This document shows, in pieces, positions 6,191 to 12,775 of a DNA stretch of 12,775 nucleotides (positions within the stretch are counted from its first letter, which is position 1; each line of letters starts with the position of its first letter). Source of the stretch: Patescibacteria group bacterium. GTDB taxonomy: Bacteria; Patescibacteriota; Microgenomatia; Levybacterales; UBA12049. The stretch covers positions 1 to 12,775 of the forward strand of contig JAHIGH010000102.1 of assembly GCA_018900295.1 (NCBI GenBank). The letters are read 5' to 3'. The notes below the pieces were generated by a model, which saw only the letters and a list, made by a program, of their open reading frames with translations, was not told the DNA's origin and ran no database searches. The position numbers and the translations under genes are program-made.

Positions 6191-6219
6191 GAAAAACCCC
6201 GCACATATGGCGCGGGGCT
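6191..6219 (-). terminator. rho-independent terminator of the leftward zinc-ribbon gene
   Basis: On the minus strand CCCCGC (6217-6212, complement of GCGGGG), a 9-base loop, then GCGGGG (6202-6197) followed by TTTTT (6196-6192). This is a classic GC-rich stem with a T-run, lying 44 bases after the stop codon at 6263. It faces the attC-like element and so isolates the leftward unit from the accessory island. Confidence 0.85.
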
Positions 6220-6262
6220 TCCATGTCTCTCCTTAAAATAAATAATTTAAGGATAACTGAAA

Positions 6263-6406
6263 TTATTTAGATCCAATCTTGTACATCCCTGTACTACAAA
6301 CTGGACATTTCGATTTAAGAGCTGGTTTACCATTTTTCATGGTAACTTTTTCTGGATTATCAACATCTCTTTTTTGTCGACATTTAACACAATACATACT
6401 TGCCAT
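6263..6406 (-). CDS. small zinc-ribbon protein, DUF5679 type
   Basis: A 47-residue protein: MASMYCVKCRQKRDV, then VTMKNGKPALKSKCPVCSTGMYKIGSK. The CVKC and CPVC knuckles form a zinc ribbon, and the layout YCVKC-x-KR..VTMKNGxPA..CPVCxTxMxxIG is that of the DUF5679 family, common in CPR genomes; the function is unknown. The start at 6406 is chosen because a perfect Shine-Dalgarno site (AGGAGGTGA) lies about 8-10 bases upstream (6417-6425 on the minus strand) and because the family begins there. An upstream in-frame ATG at 6490 would add 28 unrelated residues. It is followed by a strong terminator. It may be co-transcribed with the membrane protein gene 65 bases upstream or use its own weak promoter (TTGAAT/TAATAG) in that gap. 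Confidence 0.85.
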   Translation of the reverse strand: MASMYCVKCRQKRDVDNPEKVTMKNGKPALKSKCPVCSTGMYKIGSK

Positions 6407-6471
6407 ATATTTATCACCTCCTCTCACACTATTAAATCCTGTTAGCCCTGATTCAATCGGGATAAATAGGA

Positions 6472-6759
6472 TTAAATTATCAAGCGCCAAATAAAAAAAT
6501 AAGCGAGTATTAATTCACCGGCAAAAATTGACAAAGTCAAAATTACTGTTTTAATTAAATCTGAGTATACATAATGATATTGGGAGGGGGAAATTACTTG
6601 TACGATAGATTGCTGATCCTGCTTTAATGGGGGTTGAGTTTTATGTTCAATTATAGGATTGCTGCCTGGATCAACAACTTGTTGTGATTGCATCTTTATA
6701 GTTATGTTTCTTTTATCAGCAAGGATTTTTTGTTTACGGGTTTTTTTCTTCTTAGGCAT
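6472..6759 (-). CDS. small basic single-pass membrane protein, unknown function
   Basis: A 95-residue protein with a strongly basic N-terminus (MPKKKKTRKQKILADKR), a polar Gln/Pro-rich middle (QSQQVVDPGSNP, PPLKQDQQS) and one hydrophobic segment near the C-terminus (about 68-93, IKTVILTLSIFAGELILAYFFIW). This suggests a tail-anchored or single-pass protein with the basic part in the cytoplasm. No named family was recognised, though short KKKK-starting proteins of this shape are familiar from CPR genomes. The start at 6759 is supported by a promoter whose -10 ends 11 bases upstream, giving an almost leaderless message. The codon pattern is that of a real gene, and the DUF5679-type gene follows in the same direction. 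Confidence 0.7.
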   Translation of the reverse strand: MPKKKKTRKQKILADKRNITIKMQSQQVVDPGSNPIIEHKTQPPLKQDQQSIVQVISPSQYHYVYSDLIKTVILTLSIFAGELILAYFFIWRLII

Positions 6760-6769
6760 GAATGAGCCT

Positions 6770-6799
6770 AGATTACACTATTGACACGCAGGCTGTCAA
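6770..6799 (-). promoter_or_regulatory. leftward promoter of the membrane protein/zinc-ribbon pair
   Basis: On the minus strand TTGACA (6799-6794), an 18-base spacer, then TAATCT (6775-6770). Transcription would begin near 6763, only about 4 bases before the ATG at 6759. Its -35 shares a dyad with the rightward promoter. Confidence 0.72.
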
Positions 6800-6810
6800 G
6801 AGGTTAATAT
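6781..6810 (+). promoter_or_regulatory. rightward promoter of the DUF4446-DUF3048 genes, leaderless
   Basis: A perfect TTGACA (6781-6786), an 18-base spacer and TAATAT (6805-6810). The expected start of transcription, 6-7 bases downstream, falls on or next to the ATG at 6817, so the message would be leaderless. This fits the lack of a Shine-Dalgarno site in front of that gene. TTGACA and TGTCAA (6794-6799) form an inverted repeat with a 7-base centre. Confidence 0.78.
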
Positions 6811-6816
6811 GACTTT

Positions 6817-7305
6817 ATGACGCAAGGAATAATTATTTCCTTATTAGTTTTATGTCTTATTTGGCTTGGGATAGTAACATTTTATCTACGAAGACTGATG
6901 GAGCATTATCAGGTTTTAACGAGGGGAGTAAATAAGAAGAATCTCGAATTCGTACTTGAAAATCTTACAAAAGAGACGCATCTGGTAAAAAAAAATATCT
7001 CCAATTTAATTTCCCGTTGTGATACAATAGAAAAAAATGAAACGTATTATATTCAGAAAATCGGCTTGCTTCGCTTTAACCCCTTTAAAGATACAGGCGG
7101 AGATCAAAGTTTTATTTTAACTTTGAGCGATGCCAACAATACCGGAGTTGTTATTACAGGGCTTTATTCACGGTCTGGACTACGTTGGTACGCGAAGAGT
7201 ATTTTTGAAGGAAAAGGTATTGAACACGAACTTTCAGAGGAAGAGAAAAAAGCATTAAAAATTGCCAAAAATATAAAAGAAACAACAGTTCAAACGCACA
7301 GTTGA
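6817..7305 (+). CDS. DUF4446 family membrane-anchored protein
   Basis: A 162-residue protein with an N-terminal membrane helix (about 4-24, IIISLLVLCLIWLGIVTFYL), a helical and probably coiled-coil linker (about 30-75), and the DUF4446 core IQKIGLLRFNPFKDTGGDQSF (79-99) followed by LSDANNTGVVITGLYSRSG and the acidic/basic tail ELSEEEKKALKIAK. The family is widespread in Firmicutes and CPR bacteria and has no established function. Length and domain order are normal. It is the first gene behind the leaderless rightward promoter; the DUF3048 gene begins 4 bases after its stop, so the two are probably one transcript. Confidence 0.9.
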   Translation: MTQGIIISLLVLCLIWLGIVTFYLRRLMEHYQVLTRGVNKKNLEFVLENLTKETHLVKKNISNLISRCDTIEKNETYYIQKIGLLRFNPFKDTGGDQSFILTLSDANNTGVVITGLYSRSGLRWYAKSIFEGKGIEHELSEEEKKALKIAKNIKETTVQTHS

Positions 7306-7309
7306 GGGT

Positions 7310-8488
7310 ATGTCAAAAAAAATTATCCCTATTATCCTTATAAGTATTGCGTATATTATCTCTACAGGTATTTCATATACGATTTTTTCAGCGAAAGCTG
7401 CATCAACGCCATCCGAAATATCGGTAGATTCTACTGTTAAAGAAAACGAAAATACAGGTAATGACTATCAGGCAAAAGTATTTAATCAAAACAAACCCAA
7501 AACAGAAGAATGTCCTTTAAACGGAGCGATGTACAACAAGGAACAGCGGGAATGGTGGGACAAGCACCGTCCGCTGGGAGTTATGATCGAAAATCACAAG
7601 GAGTCCCGTCCGCAATCGGGCCTGTCATTCGCGGATATGACATACGAAGCGGTAGCGGAAGGAGGAATAACAAGAACTCTAAATATCTATTATTGCCAGG
7701 ACGCGGGTATTATTGGTCCGATCCGTTCCGCCAGGACGTATTTCCTCGATTTTGTCTCGGAATACGGTGATTATCCTCTATACGCTCATGTTGGGGGAGC
7801 CAATACGGATGGACCTGCCGATGCGTTAGCGCAGATTGAAAATTATGGATGGGCGGTCTATAACGATCTAAATCAATTCTCAATAGGATACCCGACTTTC
7901 TGGCGCGATCAAAATAGGATTGGCCGTGATGTTGCTACAGAGCATACAATGTATTCAACAACCGATAAATTATGGGCGGTAGCAGAAAAACGTGGGCTTA
8001 CAAATATCAATGAAGAAGGAGAACCGTGGGATACAAGCTTCGTAAAATATTCATTTAAAGATGATGTTTCGTTATCAGAGAGACCCGGTCGTCAAACTGT
8101 TCATGTAGAATTTTGGAATAATGAAGCATATTATGTAGACTGGGAATATGATAAACAAAATAATACATATTTGAGAAAAAACGGAGAGCAGCATATAGAC
8201 CGCAATACGAAAAAACAATTAAGTGCGAAGAATGTAGTAGTTCTCTTTATGACAGAGAGGCATGCTGACGATGGTTACGAAGGAAACGCGCACTTGCTTT
8301 ATGGAACCAAAGGACAAGGAAAAGCGTTAATATTTTTAGATGGCAAGCAAATCAAAGGAACCTGGAAAAAAACCGGAAGAATGGAAAGAACCATTATCTA
8401 TGACGAAAGTGGAGAAGAAATCAAATTTAATCGGGGAAAATTATGGTTCGAAATTCTATCCACAGACAGTGTAGTAAAAGCGTCATAG
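7310..8488 (+). CDS. DUF3048 domain-containing exported protein (YerB-like)
   Basis: A 392-residue protein starting with a signal peptide or membrane anchor (SKKIIPIILISIAYIISTGI, then SAKAAS; no lipobox Cys is seen). A polar linker is followed by the DUF3048 region from about residue 90: RPLGVMIENHKESRPQSGLS, ADMTYEAVAEGGITRTLNIY, IGPIRSARTYFLDF and YPLYAHVGGA. The C-terminal DUF3048 part includes VEFWNNEAYYVDWEYD, NVVVLFM, and KGQGKALIFLDGKQIKGTW. The family, including Bacillus YerB, is extracytoplasmic and of unknown function. The ATG sits 4 bases after the DUF4446 stop with a G-rich stretch too close to be a normal ribosome binding site. The gene looks complete, and base usage matches its neighbours. 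Confidence 0.93.
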   Translation: MSKKIIPIILISIAYIISTGISYTIFSAKAASTPSEISVDSTVKENENTGNDYQAKVFNQNKPKTEECPLNGAMYNKEQREWWDKHRPLGVMIENHKESRPQSGLSFADMTYEAVAEGGITRTLNIYYCQDAGIIGPIRSARTYFLDFVSEYGDYPLYAHVGGANTDGPADALAQIENYGWAVYNDLNQFSIGYPTFWRDQNRIGRDVATEHTMYSTTDKLWAVAEKRGLTNINEEGEPWDTSFVKYSFKDDVSLSERPGRQTVHVEFWNNEAYYVDWEYDKQNNTYLRKNGEQHIDRNTKKQLSAKNVVVLFMTERHADDGYEGNAHLLYGTKGQGKALIFLDGKQIKGTWKKTGRMERTIIYDESGEEIKFNRGKLWFEILSTDSVVKAS

Positions 8489-8491
8489 AAT

Positions 8492-8500
8492 TGCTATAAT
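8492..8500 (+). promoter_or_regulatory. extended -10 promoter ahead of the winged-helix gene
   Basis: TGCTATAAT is an extended -10 element (TG-N-TATAAT), just after the DUF3048 stop at 8488. No convincing -35 is seen, as is usual for extended -10 promoters. Transcription would start near 8507, 23 bases before the ATG at 8530, and would serve the regulator-secD-secF genes. Confidence 0.6.
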
Positions 8501-8529
8501 TAATCTAAATTTATTTCTGCCTCAAAATT

Positions 8530-9105
8530 ATGTTATCCGATCTGATCACATCAAAAACCAGAGTAAAACTTCTAAACATCTTTCTTACAAATCCTGATGA
8601 AATGCTGCATGTACGTGAATGTGTAAGAAGAGCAGAAGAGGAAATTAATGCTGTACGAAGGGAACTGCTCTTTCTTGAAAAAAAAGGAATCTTTAACAGA
8701 GAACCCAGGGCTAATAGGGTCTATTATTCATTAAGAAAAGATTATCCATTTTATTACGATCTATTAAAAATAGGAGCAAAAACAATTGGCCTCGGAGATG
8801 AAATAATTAAAAACCGAAGCAAAATAGGTAAAATAAAATACGCGATGTTTTCAGGAAAATTTATGAGAAGGATTAAGGATTCACCGGAAGATGTGGATTT
8901 AATAATAGTTGGAACAATTGTTCTTCCTGAATTGGCCATATTGGTACGAAACGAAGAAAACCGTCTGGGGACAGAAATTAATTACACAGCTATGGCTGAA
9001 GAAGAATTTAAATTCCGCAAACAAAGAAATGATCCATTTTTGATGTCAATTCTTTCAGGTACCAGGGTGATGCTTATTGGCGATGAGGAGGCTATGATTT
9101 CATGA
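8530..9105 (+). CDS. winged-helix protein with nucleotidyltransferase-like domain
   Basis: A 191-residue protein. Residues 1-70 form a winged helix of the ArsR/MarR kind (LITSKTRVKLLNIFLTNP, INAVRRELLFLEKKGIFNRE, NRVYYSLRKD). Residues about 100-170 resemble a minimal nucleotidyltransferase (MNT/polymerase-beta-like) fold: MFSGKFMRR then EDVDLIIVG with the acidic pair D121/D123. The usual GS of the G-S-x-A-R-G start is reduced to SGK. Such wHTH-NTase proteins are common in CPR and archaea; a regulatory role is presumed, and the target and substrate are unknown. It overlaps secD by 4 bases (ATGA), so it is in the same operon and could adjust secDF expression, which is inference. Confidence 0.82.
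   Translation: MLSDLITSKTRVKLLNIFLTNPDEMLHVRECVRRAEEEINAVRRELLFLEKKGIFNREPRANRVYYSLRKDYPFYYDLLKIGAKTIGLGDEIIKNRSKIGKIKYAMFSGKFMRRIKDSPEDVDLIIVGTIVLPELAILVRNEENRLGTEINYTAMAEEEFKFRKQRNDPFLMSILSGTRVMLIGDEEAMIS
9085..9091 (+). promoter_or_regulatory. ribosome binding site of secD
   Basis: GAGGAGG lies inside the end of the preceding gene, 10 bases before the secD ATG at 9102. It is one of the few strong Shine-Dalgarno sites in the window and supports this start in an ATGA-overlap arrangement. Confidence 0.75.
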
Positions 9106-10538
9106 GAAGTAGAAATAGTATTTTTTTTGCAATCATAATAATCCTATCATTAGTCGCGGTAATCATAAATCTATCCCAGCCATATACTATTAATTTTGAA
9201 TCACCTAAAATTCCCGTAATAAATAAAAAAATTTCTATTCATTGGAGTATTAAAGGTATAAATCCCAATTATTATCTCGGACCACTGCATCTGCAAAGAG
9301 ATTTTTCCTTCAAAAAAGGACTTGATTTACAAGGCGGAACAAGTATTACCTTGAAAGCGGATATGAAAGATATCCCTCTCTCACAGCGTGATAATGCCTT
9401 GGAATCTGCGAAAACAGTCATAGAAAGAAGGGTCAACTTCTTTGGTGTTTCAGAGCCGATTATTCAGACTTCACGTGCGGGAGGAGATTACCGGATTATT
9501 GCGGAGATCCCCGGCATTACGGATGCCAACGCTGCTATTAATCTGATTGGGAAAACTGCTAAATTGACTTTCTGGGAAGATTCCGGAGCATCTATATCTG
9601 CGAAAGCCGCGTTTGACGCGGCAAAAACTGCATCTTCTTCCGCTTTTCCATTGGGATTGACACAGCTTTTTGTAGGTCCAAAAGAGACGAACTTAACAGG
9701 ATCAGACCTGCAGCAAGCAGCAGTTAGCTTTGATCAGAACACAAGCCGCCCGCAGGTTCAGCTCACATTCACGGGTGACGGAGCCAAAAAATTTGCTGAT
9801 ATCACAAAAAGGAACGTCGGGAAAATTGTCGCGATTGTATTGGACAATCAGGTAATCGAAGCACCTCGTGTCAATGAGCCGATTTATGGCGGAAATGCTG
9901 TAATAACAGGGCAATTTACAACAGAACAGGCCAAAGCCGTACAAATCCAACTCAATGCGGGTGCCTTGCCGGTTTCGCTTTCGGTATTACAGCAGCAAGC
10001 AATTGGTGCAACACTTGGGCAATCGTCCTTGGAAAAAAGCTTGCTTGCCGGGTTTATAGGATTTATTGTCATTATTATTTTTATGACAGTTTTATACGGG
10101 CGGTTGGGAGTAGTCGCTAGTATTGCTCTTACTATTTATACGCTGATTGTCCTGACATTATTTAGATTGATACCAATTACACTGACTCTTGCAGGCATTG
10201 CCGGTCTTATTCTTTCAATCGGTATTGCTGTTGACGCGAATATCTTAATATTTGAAAGAATGAAGGAAGAGGCGCGCCGTGGAAGATCGAAAACTACATC
10301 AATCGATCTTGGATTTTCACGCGCTTGGCCTTCTATTCGTGATTCCAATATATCAAGCCTCATAACCTGCGCCATTCTTTATTATTTTGGCACGGGCATA
10401 ATTCGCGGATTTGCGCTCACCCTGGCGCTTGGAGTAATTATCTCAATGTTTTCAGCCATTTTCATTACCCGAACATTCTTAAGAATATTTTATAGAGAAG
10501 CAAGAAATAATAATAAATACTTAAGTCATACGTCTTAA
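9102..10538 (+). CDS. secD: protein translocase subunit SecD
   Basis: SecD works with SecF in the cytoplasmic membrane, using the proton gradient to help pull secreted proteins through SecYEG. The 478-residue protein has TM1 (about 6-24), the conserved FKKGLDLQGGTSITL (70-84), a large outer domain including FTGDGAKKFADITKRNVGK and IVLDNQVIEAPRV, then five further membrane helices from about residue 313. Within these is GIAVDANILIFERMKEE (374-390) with the functionally important Asp (D378), and GFSRAWPSIRDSNISSLI. Length is normal for a SecD separate from SecF. The start overlaps the winged-helix gene by ATGA and has a good ribosome binding site. The C-terminal tail (NNNKYLSHTS) is read from a small duplicated sequence and is probably not conserved. 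Confidence 0.97.
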   Translation: MRSRNSIFFAIIIILSLVAVIINLSQPYTINFESPKIPVINKKISIHWSIKGINPNYYLGPLHLQRDFSFKKGLDLQGGTSITLKADMKDIPLSQRDNALESAKTVIERRVNFFGVSEPIIQTSRAGGDYRIIAEIPGITDANAAINLIGKTAKLTFWEDSGASISAKAAFDAAKTASSSAFPLGLTQLFVGPKETNLTGSDLQQAAVSFDQNTSRPQVQLTFTGDGAKKFADITKRNVGKIVAIVLDNQVIEAPRVNEPIYGGNAVITGQFTTEQAKAVQIQLNAGALPVSLSVLQQQAIGATLGQSSLEKSLLAGFIGFIVIIIFMTVLYGRLGVVASIALTIYTLIVLTLFRLIPITLTLAGIAGLILSIGIAVDANILIFERMKEEARRGRSKTTSIDLGFSRAWPSIRDSNISSLITCAILYYFGTGIIRGFALTLALGVIISMFSAIFITRTFLRIFYREARNNNKYLSHTS

Positions 10539-10552
10539 GTTTTACGTCTTAA
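10519..10552. repeat. short tandem and inverted repeats at the secD-secF junction
   Basis: TACGTCTTAA occurs at 10529-10538 and again at 10543-10552, a 14-base period. ACTTAAG (10519-10525) and CTTAAGT (10534-10540) form a 7-bp inverted repeat. The secD stop codon lies in the first copy. No T-run follows the hairpin, so a terminator is unlikely. Confidence 0.7.
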
Positions 10553-10554
10553 TT

Positions 10555-11466
10555 ATGTTAAACATTGTTGGTAAAAAAAATTGGTACTTTCTTATTTCAT
10601 TCCTGATAATCATACCTGGAATTATTTCAATGTGTCTGTGGGGACTTCGTTTGTCAATCGATTTTACAGGAGGTTCAAGAATAATATTATTATTCGATAA
10701 AAAAGTAAATCAACAAACGGAAAACAGAGTCAAGGATAGTTTTAAAGAAGAAAAGATTGAAATAGTCACGATTCAACCTTCTGATAAAAGTTTAATTATT
10801 AGAACTAAGCCCATCAACGAAAAGCAAGACGCGAATTTATTGAAAAGACTTAAGTCAAAAGTAGGGTCGGTAAAACAGGAGGAATTCGAAACAATCGGTC
10901 CGAGTATTGGAAGCGAAATTACAATGAATGCGCTCAAGGCCATTCTTCTGGCCTCTGTTTTGATTGTATTATATATCGCCTATTCATTCCGTACGGTTCC
11001 CAAGCCAACTAGTAGCTGGAGATTTGGAATATGCGCTGTTATTGCGCTTGTTCATGATGCTCTTGTATTGGTTGGGATTTTCTCATTACTTGGGCATTTC
11101 GCTGGTGTTGAAGTAGATAGCTTATTCATTACAGCCCTGCTTACAGTTATAGGTTTTTCCGTACATGACACTATTGTTGTCTTCGACCGGATTCGGGAAA
11201 ATCTGAGGCGTACAATTGATCTGCCATTCCCTCAAATTGTCAACGATTCAATCCTCCAGACTTTAGTCCGGTCGTTAAATACTTCACTTACCGCTATTCT
11301 GGTTTTATTCACGCTTTTGATCTTTGGCGGATCGACAATCCATTGGTTCATTATCGCGTTGCTCATCGGTATCGCCAGTGGAACATATTCCTCTATCTTC
11401 AACGCCGCCCCTCTTCTCGTAGCCTGGCATGAATTGGATGAAAGAAGAAAAAAGAAGAATTCGTGA
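10555..11466 (+). CDS. secF: protein translocase subunit SecF
   Basis: Partner of SecD in the proton-driven accessory complex of the Sec translocase. The 303-residue protein has TM1 (about 11-30), LRLSIDFTGGSRIILLF (31-47), the periplasm-side ETIGPSIGSE (112-121), then five helices. These include the hallmark LTVIGFSVHDTIVVFDRIREN (196-216, D205 in the membrane) and ILQTLVRSLNTSLTAIL. It starts 16 bases after the secD stop with no Shine-Dalgarno site; the repeated TACGTCTTAA lies there instead. It ends 7 bases before the end of the convergent yqeY, and no terminator fits in between. Confidence 0.97.
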   Translation: MLNIVGKKNWYFLISFLIIIPGIISMCLWGLRLSIDFTGGSRIILLFDKKVNQQTENRVKDSFKEEKIEIVTIQPSDKSLIIRTKPINEKQDANLLKRLKSKVGSVKQEEFETIGPSIGSEITMNALKAILLASVLIVLYIAYSFRTVPKPTSSWRFGICAVIALVHDALVLVGIFSLLGHFAGVEVDSLFITALLTVIGFSVHDTIVVFDRIRENLRRTIDLPFPQIVNDSILQTLVRSLNTSLTAILVLFTLLIFGGSTIHWFIIALLIGIASGTYSSIFNAAPLLVAWHELDERRKKKNS

Positions 11467-11473
11467 AGTAGTG

Positions 11474-11926
11474 CTATTTTCCAAGCTTTTCACGGACAAT
11501 TTTGCTGACAAGTCCTCCGTCTGCTTTCCCTTTTACTTTCGACATCAAAGCTCCCATAACCTTTCCCATATCATTAGGGGATGAAGCGCCGGTTTGTTTG
11601 ATCGCGTCAATAACGAGTTTTCTTATCTCTTCCTCACCCATCTGCGCCGGCAAATACGCTTGGAGGATTTCAAGTTCTTTCTTTTCCTTATCAACGAGGT
11701 CTTGCCTACCTCCCGCGCTGAATTGTTCAATCGAATCCTTATGTTGTTTTGCTTCCTTCGCAATTACAATTAAAACATCCTCGTCAGTTGCTTCGTATCC
11801 CGCGCCGCCCTTTTTAATTTCAAAATATTGTATAGCAGATAGCAACATCCGAAGTACAGAGGTTTTGACTGCGTCTCTTGCAAGCATTGCCTTCTTTAAT
11901 TCATCCCGTAATTGTTGTTTCATCAT
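11474..11926 (-). CDS. yqeY: GatB/YqeY domain protein
   Basis: A 150-residue protein matching the YqeY family over its whole length: QLRDELKKAMLARDAVKTSVLRMLLSAI, the IAKEAKQHKDSIEQFSAGGRQDLVDKEKKELEILQAYLP core, and the C-terminal NDMGKVMGALMSKVKGKADGGLVSKIVREKL. The fold is shared with the tail of GatB, the tRNA-dependent amidotransferase subunit, and a tRNA-linked role is presumed but unproven. Two ATGs are in tandem; the first (11926) is chosen because GGGGAGA lies 5 bases upstream. It overlaps the stop of the ABC permease by 4 bases, so it is the last gene of that leftward operon. Confidence 0.95.
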   Translation of the reverse strand: MMKQQLRDELKKAMLARDAVKTSVLRMLLSAIQYFEIKKGGAGYEATDEDVLIVIAKEAKQHKDSIEQFSAGGRQDLVDKEKKELEILQAYLPAQMGEEEIRKLVIDAIKQTGASSPNDMGKVMGALMSKVKGKADGGLVSKIVREKLGK

Positions 11927-12711
11927 ATAAGTCTCCCCAATCCCAACCTCCGGCTTTTATGGAACATCCACACAAAGAACCAAATCGAAAAAGAAAGATA
12001 AATAATGTTCAGTATAAAACTAATCAGAAGTTTATCATATGATACCGCGCCTGTAAATAACACCCGTCGTATTTCTTCAAAAATATAAGTTGAAGGGATG
12101 AAATAGGCAACAGTCTGCGCCCAATGCGGCAGGATAGAAACAGGATAATATACAGCAGAAAATGGAGTAATAAGCATGATGCCTACCCAGCCAATAGTTT
12201 GTATTGTTTTACCAAAACGAATCAAGAAGCCGCCTAAAATAAAACCGTACGCCCACCCTGTTAATAATAAATTTACAATAAATAAAATTATATATCCCCC
12301 AAATGAAAAAATATTATAACCATAAAAAATAAAAGCAAGCAATGCGGAAAAACTCATAATTATTATTGCTTTAAATAACCCAAAAACCATAAATGCGCTA
12401 ATCCACTCGCTAATCTTCAATGGCGTTGTAAATAAGTTGACAAGGTTTCTGTCCCACAATTCCACTAACAAATTTATAGTAATCTCGTATTGCGCTCTTA
12501 CTACGACAACCCAAAATACCAAACCGCTTAGAATTACATATAAATAATTTTCAGATCCATTTGTAAGTTGTGCGAGATATAATCCTGTTAATCCCCAAAC
12601 AAAAAGATCCATTGCGGGAAGAAAAAAAACATCAGTCAAACGGTCATAATTATGACGCGTATCAATAGCATAGCGTATGACAAGAGCCCATACTCTATTA
12701 AAATTAATCAT
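11923..12711 (-). CDS. ABC-2 type transporter permease
   Basis: A 262-residue membrane protein of the ABC-2 exporter class. It has a cytoplasmic N-terminus (INFNRVWALVIRYAIDTRHNYDRLTDVFFLP) and about six hydrophobic segments. Between them lies ELWDRNLVNLFTTPLKISEWI, the typical ABC-2 region in which interfacial helices contact the ATPase, followed by a late conserved stretch PVSILPHWAQTVAYFIPSTYIFEEIRRVL. It pairs with the ATPase gene just upstream on the same strand. AAGGAG lies 4 bases before the ATG, inside the end of that ATPase gene. The substrate (drug, lipid or polysaccharide) cannot be told. Coupling to yqeY by an ATGA overlap makes a three-gene unit. Confidence 0.93.
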   Translation of the reverse strand: MINFNRVWALVIRYAIDTRHNYDRLTDVFFLPAMDLFVWGLTGLYLAQLTNGSENYLYVILSGLVFWVVVVRAQYEITINLLVELWDRNLVNLFTTPLKISEWISAFMVFGLFKAIIIMSFSALLAFIFYGYNIFSFGGYIILFIVNLLLTGWAYGFILGGFLIRFGKTIQTIGWVGIMLITPFSAVYYPVSILPHWAQTVAYFIPSTYIFEEIRRVLFTGAVSYDKLLISFILNIIYLSFSIWFFVWMFHKSRRLGLGRLI

Positions 12712-12775
12712 ATTTCTCCTTCAAAACCTCCAGAAAATAATCTTCAAGAGTTGGTTTATTTATGCTTATTTCCTC
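12704..12775 (-). CDS. ABC transporter ATP-binding protein, C-terminus only
   Basis: The minus strand is open from the right edge to TAA at 12706-12704 and reads EEISINKPTLEDYFLEVLKEK, then YD. SINKPTLEDYFLE is the well-known C-terminal signature of ABC-2-type exporter ATPases (commonly I-x-x-P-T-L-E-D-V-F-L-x-L). The end overlaps the permease start by 8 bases, as expected for an ATPase-permease operon. The nucleotide-binding domain lies outside the window. Confidence 0.85.
   Translation of the reverse strand, partial: EEISINKPTLEDYFLEVLKEKYD

Larger units (their letters stand above)
5927..6262. other. gene-free stretch right of the accessory operon
   Basis: 336 bases between the OLD gene and the leftward zinc-ribbon gene. 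In order it holds the 17-bp inverted repeat, an A-rich stretch, the attC-like element, the leftward terminator and a small hairpin CCTTAAA/TTTAAGG (6231-6237 with 6246-6252). An open frame from 5926 to 6192 runs through the first two structures, resembles no family and is not accepted as a gene. Confidence 0.6.

Noticed and set aside
5926..6192. An 88-codon open frame directly after the OLD gene
   Set aside because: It runs through the perfect inverted repeat and the attC-like element, resembles no protein family, and has no ribosome binding site. The structure of the DNA explains it better.
6407..6490. Upstream start (6490) for the DUF5679-type gene
   Set aside because: It would place a perfect Shine-Dalgarno site inside the gene and add 28 residues not seen in the family; the start at 6406 is preferred.
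11502..11930. 142-codon plus-strand frame opposite yqeY
   Set aside because: It mirrors yqeY almost exactly, is Ser/Phe-rich and has no family signature; yqeY is clearly the real gene.
1..12775. CRISPR array, tRNA or rRNA genes, transposase
   Set aside because: No regularly spaced direct repeats, no tRNA-like cloverleaf with CCA-end signals, no rRNA signature stretches and no transposase or integrase motifs were seen on reading both strands.

Overview
The window looks like a chromosome segment of a Candidate Phyla Radiation (Patescibacteria) bacterium, probably from the Parcubacteria side. This rests on gene content, not on a database search: adjacent genes for DUF4446, DUF3048 and a DUF5679-type zinc-ribbon protein, a winged-helix/nucleotidyltransferase regulator directly before secD-secF, AT-rich DNA, several genes without a Shine-Dalgarno site, and at least one near-leaderless promoter. 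TGA is used as a stop, so this is not a lineage that has recoded UGA.

Layout. (1) 2-433: the 3' end of panB. (2) 669-5926: one rightward, tightly packed accessory operon. It encodes RadC fused to a decayed N-terminus of a D12-class adenine methyltransferase; a Bro-N/DinD-like protein; a phospholipase-D-fold nuclease with a C-terminal winged helix; a 63-residue zinc ribbon; a beta-class DNA methyltransferase whose DPPY motif lies upstream of its first possible start codon; and an OLD-family ATPase/TOPRIM nuclease. Gaps are 2-10 bases or overlaps, so they are probably co-transcribed. Together they look like a defence or restriction-modification island that is partly broken. (3) 5927-6262: a stretch without a credible gene, holding a perfect 17-bp inverted repeat, an element with integron attC-like architecture, and a leftward terminator. 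A related, shorter motif lies left of the island at 578-606, so the island is flanked by similar sequence.

(4) 6263-6759, leftward: a 47-residue DUF5679-type zinc ribbon and a small basic membrane protein. (5) 6760-6816: divergent promoters whose two -35 hexamers form a dyad, driving the leftward pair and the rightward DUF4446-DUF3048 genes. (6) 8530-11466: winged-helix/nucleotidyltransferase protein, secD and secF, i.e. the accessory membrane part of the Sec export machinery. (7) 11474-12775, leftward and convergent with secF: yqeY, an ABC-2 permease and the C-terminus of its ATPase, overlapping as an operon.

The island is the most interesting part. Two methyltransferase genes of different classes are damaged at their key motifs, while both nuclease-type genes (PLD and OLD) and Bro-N look intact.
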